Shown: positions 46,254-56,400 of the stretch, one piece after another
How the letters are laid out: each line of letters starts with the position of its first letter
Numbering within the stretch: position 1 is the stretch's first letter
Assembly: GCA_910574455.1 (NCBI GenBank)
Contig: CAJSYZ010000008.1
Coordinates: 372,001 to 436,000 of the forward strand
Source of the DNA: Trichaptum fuscoviolaceum
Lineage: Eukaryota; Basidiomycota; Agaricomycetes; Hymenochaetales; Trichaptaceae
DNA length: 64,000 nucleotides
Direction of reading: 5' to 3'
Translations under genes and position numbers: made by a program
The notes under the pieces: model-generated
Told to the model about the DNA's origin: nothing
What the model saw: only the letters and a program-made list of their open reading frames with translations
Databases searched by the model: none

Positions 46254-47585
46254 ATGGACCCAACATATCCACTCGTGCCAATTGCAAACTTCATCGCTTG
46301 CATTCTTGTCTTGATTCCCTTATTCCACATGGGATCACGACCTTGGAATACAGGCGTCTACGTCTTTGCCCTCTTGTCCTTCCTTGCGACTTTTTCAATT
46401 GCGGTCAACACAATTGTCTGGGCGAATGATGCAAAGGATAGAGCACCAATTTGGTGCGATATCAGTAAGCATTCAGTTAACGCTAGTGTTTTATCGGAAG
46501 CTAAAAGTTTGAATGAAGCTTCGCACATACAGGTACTTGTGAATACGGGAACTCCGGCATGCTCGTTTGTTATCACGCGAAGGCTCTATAAAATTACAAG
46601 ATTACAGGGTCCTATGGTCGGTAGACGACAGGAAAGTAGCTTTATCACTAACATGTGTCTATCTAAACCCATCAACACTACAGAGGCGTATGGAGCTACT
46701 ACTGGAATTAGCAATCTGTGTCGGAACACCTATCGTTGTCACGGGTCTTTGTGAGTATTTCAATAAGCCATCAACACATTTCTGACTGGGGATAAAGACT
46801 ATATTGTGCAAGGCACCCGTTATCAAATTTATGAAGAACTGGGATGTACTCTCATAGAAGACATCTCAGGAGTGAGCATTATCCTGATCGATTCGTGGTC
46901 GATAATATTCCCCATGATTTCTGTTGTTTTCTATACGCGTGAGTAGTTGCATTGTTATGAGTGCGATTGTTGGTTGAGCTTTACCACCTCTTGCGCAGCT
47001 CGGATCATCTATACACTCTACCAAAACCGCAGAGAAATGAAAGATTACCTTGATAGTTGTGATGCGGAGCTTAGCCAAAGCCATTTCTATCGGATGCTCG
47101 CACTGGGTTGTTTCGATTCTTTCATCACACTACCGCTTTCTATTACTACTATGGTCACCAATATCGTTGAGATTGGCGCAGATTTCAACTTCTATCAAGG
47201 GTGGACATTCATTCACTCAGGATGGGAACCGGAACTCTTTCGAAAGAGTAGGTGGTCAATGTCGAAATGGAATAAACTTACAGTGTACTGGGTTGAATGG
47301 AGCAATGCTTTCTTGGCATTGGCGTTCTTCGCTCTGTTCGGCCTCACTCTAGAAGCCAGGAGAAGGTATCATAGGCTCTTCTACTTATTATGCAGGCTCT
47401 TCCAGGCCGAGAAAGAGGCTGTTGCAGAGAAAGAGTTGCCAGAAGCTGTTTTCAAAAGCGGAAGAAGAACTGACGTGACTATCACGTCAAACGTTTCAAG
47501 CAGGTATGCTGATAGCTTTACCTTAGCATTCAAACGCATCTCAATTAAGCCATATAGCAATACTCAAGCAGAAGTTGAGGCATGA
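46254..47585 (+). pseudogene. STE3-type receptor R3, splice donor mutated
   Basis: Same six-exon layout: 46254-46464, 46519-46631, 46684-46750, 46798-46938, 46999-47503, 47558-47585. All exons are open and would give 354 residues (MDPTYPLVPIANFIACILV, DRAPIWCDI, VITRRLYKITRL, YIVQGTRYQIYEE, FNFYQGW, FFALFGLTLEARRRY, last exon NTQAEVEA). The second intron starts GA (46632) where the other copies have GT; its branch region and AG are normal. Without splicing, the frame runs to a stop in exon 3. R3 is thus either recently inactivated, rescued by a cryptic donor at a cost in frame, or affected by a base error. Confidence 0.8.
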
Positions 47586-47735
47586 ATAATCGTTATCATT
47601 ATGGACCTATCCACGTACAGAGACGTTATCGCGAGGTAGAGATCAAGAATTCATGTAATTATTAGGATCTCCGCTCAGCAAACCTTTAGTCACAGACTTC
47701 ATATGAATTCCCGTCATCAAACAGTAAGATGAGAC

Positions 47736-48008
47736 TTACAGTTCCGAGTAGCTTCTTGAGGATACAGGAGGACTGAGGTACAGAGTTGAAGCTCCGGTAG
47801 TTCTAGTAGACGGAAGGGCGAAAATCAGCATTAATGAATGAATAACAGTTCCAAGATTCTTTTGAGGTGCGAGTTCAAGAAAACCCAAGGACTGAAGACC
47901 CGAGCCCCGTTTGCCAATTCGACTCGGAGGAGCACGTGGTGTAGTAATCAGGTTGAAAGATTTAACAATCGCAGTGTTACGAGCTATAATAAATTGACCC
48001 GAAACCAA
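47736..48008 (-). pseudogene. Eroded subtilase relic downstream of R3
   Basis: The minus strand around 47850-47740 aligns by eye with the relic behind R2 (ATTCATTCATTAATGCTGA against CATCTATGATATTGACGCC; CCTGTATCCTC against CCTGTGTCCTC). Similarity continues patchily to about 48380 (GAATCAGAAAGATGT at both loci). Coding potential is gone. The long plus-strand ORF here (47838-48374) is its antisense. Confidence 0.4.
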
Positions 48009-48399
48009 ACAAGTTTACACGTCTTGGGAGGTAGAATATTGAAGCAGATGTCGGACGGAAATATGCGGAGTGCATTAGAACGCTTGCTAAAGTCAAAAAT
48101 AGGTAGCGTAATCACAGGAAGATATTTCGTGAGACTTTTACCCGGAGGAGCCGAACAACAGGTTTTGCGTGCCTGTTCCCGACACTTTGTTTCAAGTGGT
48201 ACAAAGACAGAGAACCCAGCCTTGCGCTACGTTATAGCGTCATATCGAGAACATGGGACTGCTGAACACCGACCGATTGGTGAAGAATCAGAAAGATGTT
48301 CAGTAGTGTCAGTTTTCTTCCAGGCGCGTTACATCCGTGAGTCCCGGCCTGTATCCTCGGCCATTGTCAAATAGACATCGCAACTCAATTGCAGCGGTT

Positions 48400-49045
48400 A
48401 GGTTAACTTTGCATCGAGAGATAGCCGCTGAACTTCAAACGTTCGGTGAGAGGTCAGATAGATTCGAGACACCGAGTAGGTCTCCTCCCACACAACAAAG
48501 TCAGCTCGGAGCCAACTGTTATCGCAAAAACACGCATAATGAGATCATTGACTGAATTGCGAGTGATTCCAGTGTCCTGGAGATGAGAGCTCGAGAGAAG
48601 TGCTTGTCGCATAATAAAAGGATATGTAACTTATATTGGATAGCGGCCAAATTAGCAGCAGCGGAAGCCTGCGTAAGAACCAGGCGATCAAAAATTGCAG
48701 TCCAAGAGAGAGAATACGCAAATACACATACACGTTAATTCATTCCTTCAAACAACCACCCACGTAGCCCACGCATCTCAATGAGCAATACATTCCTAAG
48801 ATTTCCTCTCCTAGAATGACATGGATGAGTTGAGGGTCATCCTTCGACATCAATTTGATTTTTGCGACATCCGAGGCGCGCAGGCGAACCCCTGAGTTGG
48901 AATTCAAATTAGTAAAAACTGTTGCCAACTTATGTAATATCAATGAAATAAGGCAATTCAACTTGACGCTCCACGTCACGGTCACGGCCGAGTGCCACTG
49001 GCACCCTCAGGCTGCCAGTGCCAAGTGGCTACTAGTAGTTGGTAT
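48400..49045. other. Spacer, no gene
   Basis: No gene supported. It contains palindromic GTGCCACTGGCACCC with CTGCCAGTGCC (48990-49022). Confidence 0.4.
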
Positions 49046-49049
49046 ACTT

Positions 49050-49640
49050 GAGTCAAGTAGTCTCGTAACCAGACCAGGCTACTTTTTGGTGAAGGCTTGC
49101 GGAGCAAGCACGGCGTAGCCGGTCTGGAAAAACCCGCGTTTTTGCACAGCCTTTCGTAGGGAGTTTGAAATAAATACAAATGTAGTAGTGGTACCTAGGT
49201 ACCTATAATGTAATAACTCGAATTTAAGTTAAGCCTACCGTAATGTAACGCGAATGTCGCATAAGTATCTCCAGCCGGTTGACTCCTGTAGATCCCGGAT
49301 TTCACCAACTGCTTTGTTGCTGATGTCCAACCATGGTACTGTGGAATAACAGAAACTATGCACTATAATCAAGTGTAAATACGAAGCGAAATGCTGTTGT
49401 GTAGGGAGAGCAATATGAGCGACGTTCGCAAGCTGATAACCGGAATTGACAAATAATTCAATTGTCTATTAATAGTCTAATCTTTAGAACCTAAAGATCG
49501 CTTCCTTTTCGAGTTTAATTTCAAACTCCCTACGAAAGGCTGTGCAAAAACGCGGGTTTTTCCAGGCCGGCTACGCCGTGCTTGCTGCGCAAGCTCTCTC
49601 AGAAAGTAGCCTGGCCTGGTCACGAGGCTATGAGTCAAGT
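49050..49640. mobile_element. Inverted-repeat (MITE-like) element
   Basis: Two arms of about 120 bp, 49050-49171 and 49519-49640, are reverse complements with few mismatches (AACTCCCTACGAAAGGC, GTGCAAAAACGCGGG, GGCTACGCCGTGCTTGC). The middle 350 bp is A+T-rich and non-coding. GAGTCAAGT appears at both outer ends in the same orientation, a possible target duplication. It resembles a foldback or MITE element. Confidence 0.75.
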
Positions 49641-51130
49641 ACAGGCTCCTCATGAACATAAATTTCCTCTTGAGGCCGTTTGCATCCACATTTTCTTTGC
49701 TTCCTTCTGTCGGCGACTTTGATCCTGCGATGTCCTTCCGACTTCCTCTTCTCTTCTCTGAGATACGAGATCAGAACATGAAGAAGACGTTACCAAGGTG
49801 ATCTCGCTACTTTCACTGCAGCTACGCTTTTAAGCCAGTCTCAGTGTAAATGCCGCTGAAGATCTTTGCCTCGGCATGTACTCTATATCTTTCAGGTTCA
49901 CCCGTTGAATATGATGTACGTTCGCAGAGCTGCATTTCTCAAAAAATCGTATTGGTAAAATTCTCTAACTCTATCTTATCGCCTTAGAAGCTCTCTGATT
50001 AACGCCTCGGAGTGCGGATGTTATTGCAGAAAGACAATAGTGTACAAAATGCAGATAGCAGGAGCTTTCACTTTGTTCAAGCTGATTGTATAGTGGAGTG
50101 CGACAAAAGCGTCATGGCGGTGAACATCTTCTGGAATTTGGATAGTAGCATTCATATCTTCACTTGAAGTGAGAACGACTTTCTTGAAACATCCCGACTT
50201 TCTCACTTACTCCAGCCGACTTTGTAAGTTTAGGCATGCACGGAATATTTTCTCCCACAAGAACTGATGTGACTATTATTAGACCCAGTTCTCGGATGAC
50301 CTGATGACCTGAGATGCGGTCTAAAGAGTTTTGCATCAACTTCGTAATGTGAGTATTGAATTATTTGCGAACGCTGTGGGTGCACAGCAGAGCCCGCTAC
50401 CAATGTTGGGTAGTTCTATTACATTTTAGAATGTATAAATTTCTTATATATACATATGTGACAATGATTATAAGTTAATAGAATCTTTTTTATGCAAATG
50501 AAAGGAGGCCGTCCGCGTCCTCGTCCGGCGCGCTCGCTTTGCTCGCGCCCCCGTTCTCGGACACCGAGTCGCACAGAGACCATACATTGTGAATAATATA
50601 AGTAACCTGTAAGTACCAATTTAGTGATTATAATTTATACAAGATATTATATGTGAAAATGAATCTGTGTGGCATCCTTGTCCGCCGCGCTCGCTTCGCT
50701 CGCGCAACTTGAACCCGGATACGGAGACTGAGCTTATTTGAGCTCAATTGGACTTAAGTAAACTTAATTAACTTAATGCATCCATTGTAAGCAATTTAAG
50801 TAACTTGTAAGTGAACCTAAGTTCGGCACTTTGTATTTACCGAAAGGCCGGCCTAGACTAAAGGCACATGACATTCACGTGATAAATAAGGTTTTGACTG
50901 AAAAAAGTGACAATCAGTACGCCTTTAGAACCCGCTAGGGGTAGCGGGAACTTGCTATTATACTTCTTCACAAGCAGTTAAAGGCTGTGAGTGAACTCAC
51001 AGCAGAGCCCGCTACCCGGGGATGGCATGAAGTGTTACAGATAGAAAAAGAAAAAGAAAGCATAACATTTTTTGACTTTCATACAGAATAATAAAACTAG
51101 GAGGTAGATACAAGTGGTCGCAGTAGCGGG
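49641..51130. other. Repeat-rich spacer
   Basis: No gene. Two copies of a near-palindrome, GCGCTCGCTTCGCTCGCG (50530, 50688), lie in similar A+T-rich surroundings. AGCCCGCTACC or its complement GGTAGCGGG occurs at 50394, 50924-50950, 51007 and 51122, and again at 52485-52513. These are probably ends of small transposons. Confidence 0.45.
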
Positions 51131-51137
51131 CTAACAG

Positions 51138-51382
51138 CTCCTCGGCGCCTGCACTGCCCTACTCGTCTGAGCAGCCCCAGGCCCACTTCCCGCCCACGCC
51201 CTTGCACACCGAGACATACCCAACCCACTCCGGCACGCAGTACGACTGTGCACCCATTGTCTTCCTGACCACCAACTGAGCCCTCCCCGAGCGCGGCTAC
51301 TCGGGCCGCACCTACAACGACTGTGAGGCGCGCTGTAAGACGAGCCCACCAGCAGTGGGAAGAGCATCCGACCCCGCGCCGT
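51138..51382 (+). pseudogene. Fragment of an unknown coding sequence
   Basis: The plus frame reads like protein (FPPTPLHTETYPTHSGTQYD, then APIVFLTTN, a stop, and ERGYSGRTYNDCEARCK) with much higher G+C than its surroundings. Family not recognised. It abuts the septin fragment on the other strand. Confidence 0.35.
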
Positions 51383-51479
51383 CCAGAACAGCAATGCCGC
51401 GTAGGGTATGGCTGCAGGTCCGTTGTCCGTCGTTTAGACAGGTGTTCCTCTGAGCACGGCTCTTTGACGGCAAGAAGGC

Positions 51480-52004
51480 CAACAGGTTATGAACAGCGTT
51501 GGTATGCTCCCGGAGCTCTTCCGTGTATGTAAGGACCAACGTCTGTCGCGACTTCACAAAGTCGCAATGCTATTTGTTGTCGACTTCAATGGCGCCCCAC
51601 GGGTGTGCACATCTGCGAGCCTGACGGTCGCCTGATGTATCTATAAGGCGGTTCGATCCAACGACTGCAAAGATAATGGACCATCAGTGACTATTTATGG
51701 CGAACAAAAGAGCCACACGTACCACAGTTTCCTCTTGCTCAGCAAGAACCTCCTTGTTCATTCTTGAAAGTGGGGGCGACAAAGAAGTGAATATTGTGAT
51801 AGGCAATGACGCTCAGAATCTTATGAAGAAGCAGCATTAATATGTTGAGACAGTAAGACCAAGACGTTCTGAGCTCACCCTCGCTTTGAAGTTGGCAATC
51901 TCCTCATCTGTGAGGCTGTGTGAGCATCTGCCTTCGCAAACATAAGGATCAAGTTGACCTTGGTGCGACGTCGCCACATGAATTCAATATCGATAGGTTG
52001 CAAT
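51480..52004 (-). pseudogene. Septin gene fragment
   Basis: The minus strand gives LQPIDIEFMWRRRTKVNLI then FAKADAH and, one frame over, SLTDEEIANFKAR. Further on come IFTSLSPP, EVLAEQEETV and finally LKSRQTLVLTYTEELREHTN. These are in septin order (PIDIEFM, KVNLIPVIAKADTLT, EEIxxFK, MEELREHTxxVLYE). Frame changes, a Pro to Leu change and missing blocks show a dead fragment. It starts at a splice acceptor (52004), so it derives from genomic DNA, not from a processed mRNA. GTP-binding septins build filaments at the bud neck or septum; this piece does nothing of the kind. Confidence 0.7.
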
Positions 52005-52066
52005 CTGACATTATAAGACTTAGTTTCATTAGATAAAAGAACATGATACTATAGTAATGCACTTAC

Positions 52067-52186
52067 ACGCCATTCACCGCGAGTATCTACATTGTTGTCG
52101 ACCAATACCATTCCACATCCTCCACAGACAAGGTCACCACCGCTGAAGTCGTCATTCGGGTGCAGTGGTTTGCACACTCGTCGGAG
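52067..52186 (-). pseudogene. TFIIB zinc-ribbon fragment
   Basis: The minus strand reads NDDFSGGDLVCGGCGMVLVD then NNVDTRGEWR, ending at a GTAAGT donor (52066). TFIIB of fungi has the pattern GD[ML]VCxxCGLVLxDRxxDTxSEWR at its N-terminus. The first cysteine pair upstream is not properly formed, and no cyclin folds follow. The next sequence, after a 62-bp intron-like gap, is septin, so two unrelated housekeeping genes are fused in fragments. Confidence 0.6.
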
Positions 52187-52229
52187 ATGATGTCGAACCG
52201 TTTGCCACTCCGTACAAGGAGGGCGCGTC

Positions 52230-52709
52230 GCCGTTAGGAGTGCCAATATGCGAGCCCGACGTATACAAGACAGCGAACACATGTCAAGGCGAGCGACGCG
52301 TTGGTGTCTCGGGTGTTCCCGAGACATTACGTTACATAAGATACACATCTTTGTCATTGTCATGTGAGCAAAAAGGACTTATATATCGAAATCTGCCCAT
52401 ATATATCCAAGGACCCCCCAAATAAGGCAGAAAAACGTGACCAAATGAGTTTTGGCGGTAAAAACAGACAGTTACATACCCTAAGAATACCCAGCTACCC
52501 AAGGGGTAGCGGGAATTATCGAAGCACACATTTTGTCTACTATGTCCGTGGTTCCTGGATGGTTGTACATTTTACCATCGCCATTCTTCCGCACCGACTC
52601 TGGATGATGGCTACAAAGAGTCAAGCCGCAGCATTGATATCTCCATGCTATCTAATTCCATTTCACCCTTTCGCATTCCTAAGTTGTAAGGTTGGAGGTG
52701 ATTCAAACC
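52230..52709. other. Spacer upstream of R4
   Basis: No gene. A short palindrome CTACCCAAGGGGTAG at 52496-52510 is followed by CGGGAATTA, like GGGGTAGCGGGAACTT at 50938. The R4 promoter lies in the last 150 bases. Confidence 0.4.
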
Positions 52710-54058
52710 ATGGACCCGACATACCCACTCGTACCAATTGCAAACCTCATCGCTTGTGCTCTTATCGCAATACCCCTATTCCATATGGTCGCACGATCTT
52801 GGAACACAGGTGTATACGTTTTTGCCCTATGGACGTTCCTTTTGGGCCTCTCAATGGTAGTTAACACCATTGTCTGGTCGAATGATTCAAAGGACAGAGC
52901 ACCGATTTGGTGCGATATCTGTGAGTGTCTAGTTTGCCGCTAGTTTAGGACAGAGTTTAAGGTATATGTGGAAAGCAACACATCTTCAAGTACTTGCAGA
53001 TGTCGGAGTCCCCGCAAGTTCACTAGTCATAACCAGAAGGCTGTGCAAAGTCACAAAACTTCACAGTACGGAAGTCAGTAAACGTCAGGTAAGCCTCTCT
53101 TCGTTGGCAATTCTTCCAGAAACAATGACATGACATTGTCCCAATTCGTAGAAGCGTATCGAACTATTTTTAGAATTATCAATCTGTATTGGTTTTCCTT
53201 TCGTCATTGCGGGTCTCTGTAAGTTTTTGGTGCCCTGAATGTGCCTTTACTGAGTGTGATATTTTTGTAAGACTATGTCGACCAAATTGCCCGTTATGAA
53301 GTAGTAGAAGAGCTAGGCTGCAATCCCGCGCAAGACGTTTCTGGAGTGAGCGTAATCCTGATCGAGTCCTGGGCGTTAATATTCCCAGTGATTTCTCTCT
53401 TATTTTATGCGCGTAAGTATTCATATAACTCATAATCGAGTGCGCTGATAACTGAGCTCATCATCGCCTGAACAGCATGGATCATTTACGCATTCTACCG
53501 ACACTAAGAGAGATGAAGACTTTCCTTGATAGAAGCGGTGATGGACTAAGCCAAAGCCACTTCAATCGGATGCTTGCATTAGGGTGTTTCGATATTCTCA
53601 TCACGCTGCCAATTGGCGCGGTCCAGCTTGCTCTCACCATCAGGCAAAACGAGCCTCTTGTGTTCTACAGAGGATGGACGTTTATCCACACTGACTGGGA
53701 TCCAATCCTTTTCCCAGAAAGGCTATGGTCTATGTCAAAGTGGACTGTATTCGTAGTCCACTGGAACGAGTGGCTTGTCCCTTTATACGCAGTGGTCTTT
53801 TTCCCTTTGTTTGGTCTCACTCCTGTAGCGAAGGAGGGTTACCGCAAGTCCTTCCGCTTCCTATTCAGGCGATTCGGTGCAAAGCAAGAGGCAAGTTCAG
53901 GGGGAGTTTTGACAGAAGTCGTCTTCAAGAGTGCTAATGAGACCAGCAAGATCACGCCCAAGACTTCAAGAGAGTAAGTCAGAAGCATCTTCTACGTTCA
54001 AAATTTTCTAAAATTGATAATTCGTATCGCAGCGCTCAAGAGGATATCGTGGTGTGAC
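52710..54058 (+). pseudogene. STE3-type receptor R4, 1-bp frameshift
   Basis: Exons 52710-52920, 52976-53088, 53152-53218, 53272-53412, 53478-53973 and 54034-54058, with lengths and phases as in R1. The first four are open (MDPTYPLVPIANLIACALI, DRAPIWCDI, SLVITRRLCKVTKL, YVDQIARYEVVEE). In exon 5 the sequence WIIYAFYRH is followed by TAA. Deleting T53505 restores KREMKTFL and the rest of the receptor (LSQSHFNRMLALGCFDILIT, GWTFIHTDW, VVFKSAN, last exon DAQEDIVV). Using an acceptor 19 bases upstream would also give an open frame, but with non-homologous residues at the end of helix 5. Likely a recent pseudogene. Confidence 0.82.
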
Positions 54059-55069
54059 TTATCAATCATTGAAGAAGAATGTTGAAGAAGAATGTAGATA
54101 CATTCTACGTCTCCGTTTGTACGGTTTTACAACTATGCCGTTCCATATGTATGTTTATGTTACCCTTTTGACTCACGACCGCTTACTAGTTCCGATCGCT
54201 GTCTATACAGTATATCACTTGCTTCTGATGCCTTTCGATCATCTGCCCTGGTCGCAAAACTGATCTCCAAAGGTCGCCCTCATGTTGCGTGACAGTTTGC
54301 AGAAGGGCAGGTCGCTCCGGACGAAAGTCTTCGGAAGGGGCCAGAGGTATGCACTCAGCTCACGAGCGAGTGTTGCACAGTTCTTGACACGCGCACCGCT
54401 GCGTCATCCGCTTTGGAATTATTCCTACATTGCGTTTATATCCTTAGAAGTCATAGTAAACTATCTCGGAGCCGGAGCGAAGATCATTAAGTGATTGAGC
54501 TTTCAGATCATCAAGAGACGAAACATTGCCCCTCTCTAAAACACATGATCATCAACATGTGAATATATTATGTCTGCTTCTTGCATATATTCGGGAGCTT
54601 CTGATGCAGAAAAAGGTCAGTACTTGCATAATGTTCACTTAACACAACTAGGGCTCTAACTTTAAGGTACATGAATAAGCGCTGGCAAGACAGTTACTTG
54701 TACGCGAACTTTATCAACATATCAAAACCTAGAACTAGGATGAACTAATTTCCTAAGATTGAAGAATGCTTCCTCTTCTTTCTCACATCAAAATGGAACA
54801 CGCGCGAGCGTTTCTTTACGGTAGAACCACACCTCCTGATGTGATTCGGAATTCCTAGGTACAGTATCTCTGCTTGTCTACCCATATGAGTATGTGCTTC
54901 TTAGCGCTAAACTCTAACCAGACGAAAGATATATATAATCTGTGTGCTCTAAACATCATGGTAAGCGTGCCCACGTATGCCCGCTCTACCTTCCTCTTCA
55001 GTTATCCGCCAGATCTTCGTATCTTCCACCTTCAACATCTTCATTGCCGTGCACACTTAATCGATCCAT
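54059..55069. other. Spacer between R4 and R5
   Basis: A+T-rich. An ORF at 54282-54494 has no known motif and no subtilase similarity, unlike the spacers behind R1, R2, R3 and R6. The R5 promoter is at its right end. Confidence 0.4.
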
Positions 55070-56400
55070 ATGGACCCGACATATCCACTCGTACCCGTTG
55101 CAAATTTTATTGCTTTCGTTCTTACTCTGATTCCCCTGCTCCATGTGGGCCGACGGCCCTGGAATGCAGGTGTCTTCGTCTTCGCCCTATGGCTATCTCT
55201 CATATGTCTTTCGACCGCGATCAATACCATTGTCTGGTCTAACGATGTAGAAGACAGAGCACCTGTGTGGTGCGATATTTGTAAGCCCTGTATCATTTTT
55301 TATTGTTATCATGCACGGCTGAAATATTGGCTCAAAGCAACGCATTTATCCATGCTTGTCAATACTGGCATCCCAGCCTGCTCGTTGATAATCACCCGAA
55401 GACTCTATAAGGTCACACGACTTCAAACTGTAATCTCCAGCAAAAGTCATGTAAGAAAGTCTTCATAGGCTACCCTACTATTGTCGGGCTAACCTCATCA
55501 ATAACAGAGGCGTATCGAGCTATTTCTAGAGTTAACAATCTGCGTTGGAGTTCCCATTATCACTACAGCTCTTTGTGCGTCTTTTGAACGTATCTGAAGA
55601 CTCCCTTTCTTACTAAGGTCCGCTTTTCAAGATTATATCGTTCAAGGCTACCGTTATGAAGTACTAGAAGAGCTGGGATGTACCAACGCAGAATTTATTT
55701 CTGGACTCAGCATAATCCTGATCGACTCCTGGTCAATACTATTCCCTTTGATTTCTCTCGTATTTTATACGCGTAAGTAAATCCATTGTTTATGGTCATA
55801 CAAGCCTTACTATTGCAAACAGCTCGGATCATCTACACTTTCTACAAACACCGTAAAGAACTGCATGAATACCTTGGCAGCAGTGACGAGAGGATAAGCC
55901 CTAGCCACTTCCTTCGCATGCTCGCACTGGGATGTTTTGATATGATCATCACGCTGCCTATTCAATTAGTCGCACTTGTTACCAGTGCCTTAAATCAACT
56001 TCCGTTCCAATTCTACAATGGATGGTCGTACTTACACTCGGATTGGGAACCGGCTCTATTCTCAAAGGAATCATGGTCAATGGAGAAGTTGACTATATTC
56101 TTAGTACATTGGGATGAGTGGCTTTACCCTTTCTTTGCGCTGGTATTCTTTGCTTTGTTCGGACTTAGTCCAGAAGCAAAGGAAGGGTATCGAAGGTTCT
56201 TTCGCTCCCTAGGAGGGCCACTCGGTAGCAAGCAGGCAGCCAGTACAGACGTAGTGTCGTCGGCAGTAATTTTTAAAAGCCGGAAATGCGAAGATATGAC
56301 TTATACATCGGACATTTCGAGCATGTAAGTCTTTGCCATTTCTTTGCATTGAAACATAGCTGAAAATCAAAACAGTACTCATGCAGATATCATGGCATGA
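55070..56400 (+). CDS. STE3-type pheromone receptor R5 (352 aa)
   Basis: Six exons, 55070-55280, 55338-55450, 55508-55574, 55632-55772, 55823-56324, 56376-56400 (1059 nt, same as R1). Signatures: MDPTYPLVPVANFIAFVLTL, RPWNAGVFVFALW, INTIVWSND, DRAPVWCDI, LIITRRLYKVTRL, YIVQGYRYEVLEELG, RIIYTFYKHRKEL, SPSHFLRMLALGCFDMIITL, FQFYNGWSY, FFALFGLSPEAKEGY, VIFKSRK, last exon ITHADIMA. All splice sites are GT-AG and no stop is seen, so it is probably functional. Cell-surface receptor for lipopeptide pheromones by family; its ligand is not identifiable here. Confidence 0.93.

Noticed and set aside
47838..48374. 178-codon plus-strand ORF downstream of R3
   Set aside because: It is antisense to a decayed subtilase region and has no recognisable domain or codon pattern.
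54282..54494. 70-codon ORF between R4 and R5 with a hydrophobic end
   Set aside because: Too short, no motif, and not conserved at the other receptors.
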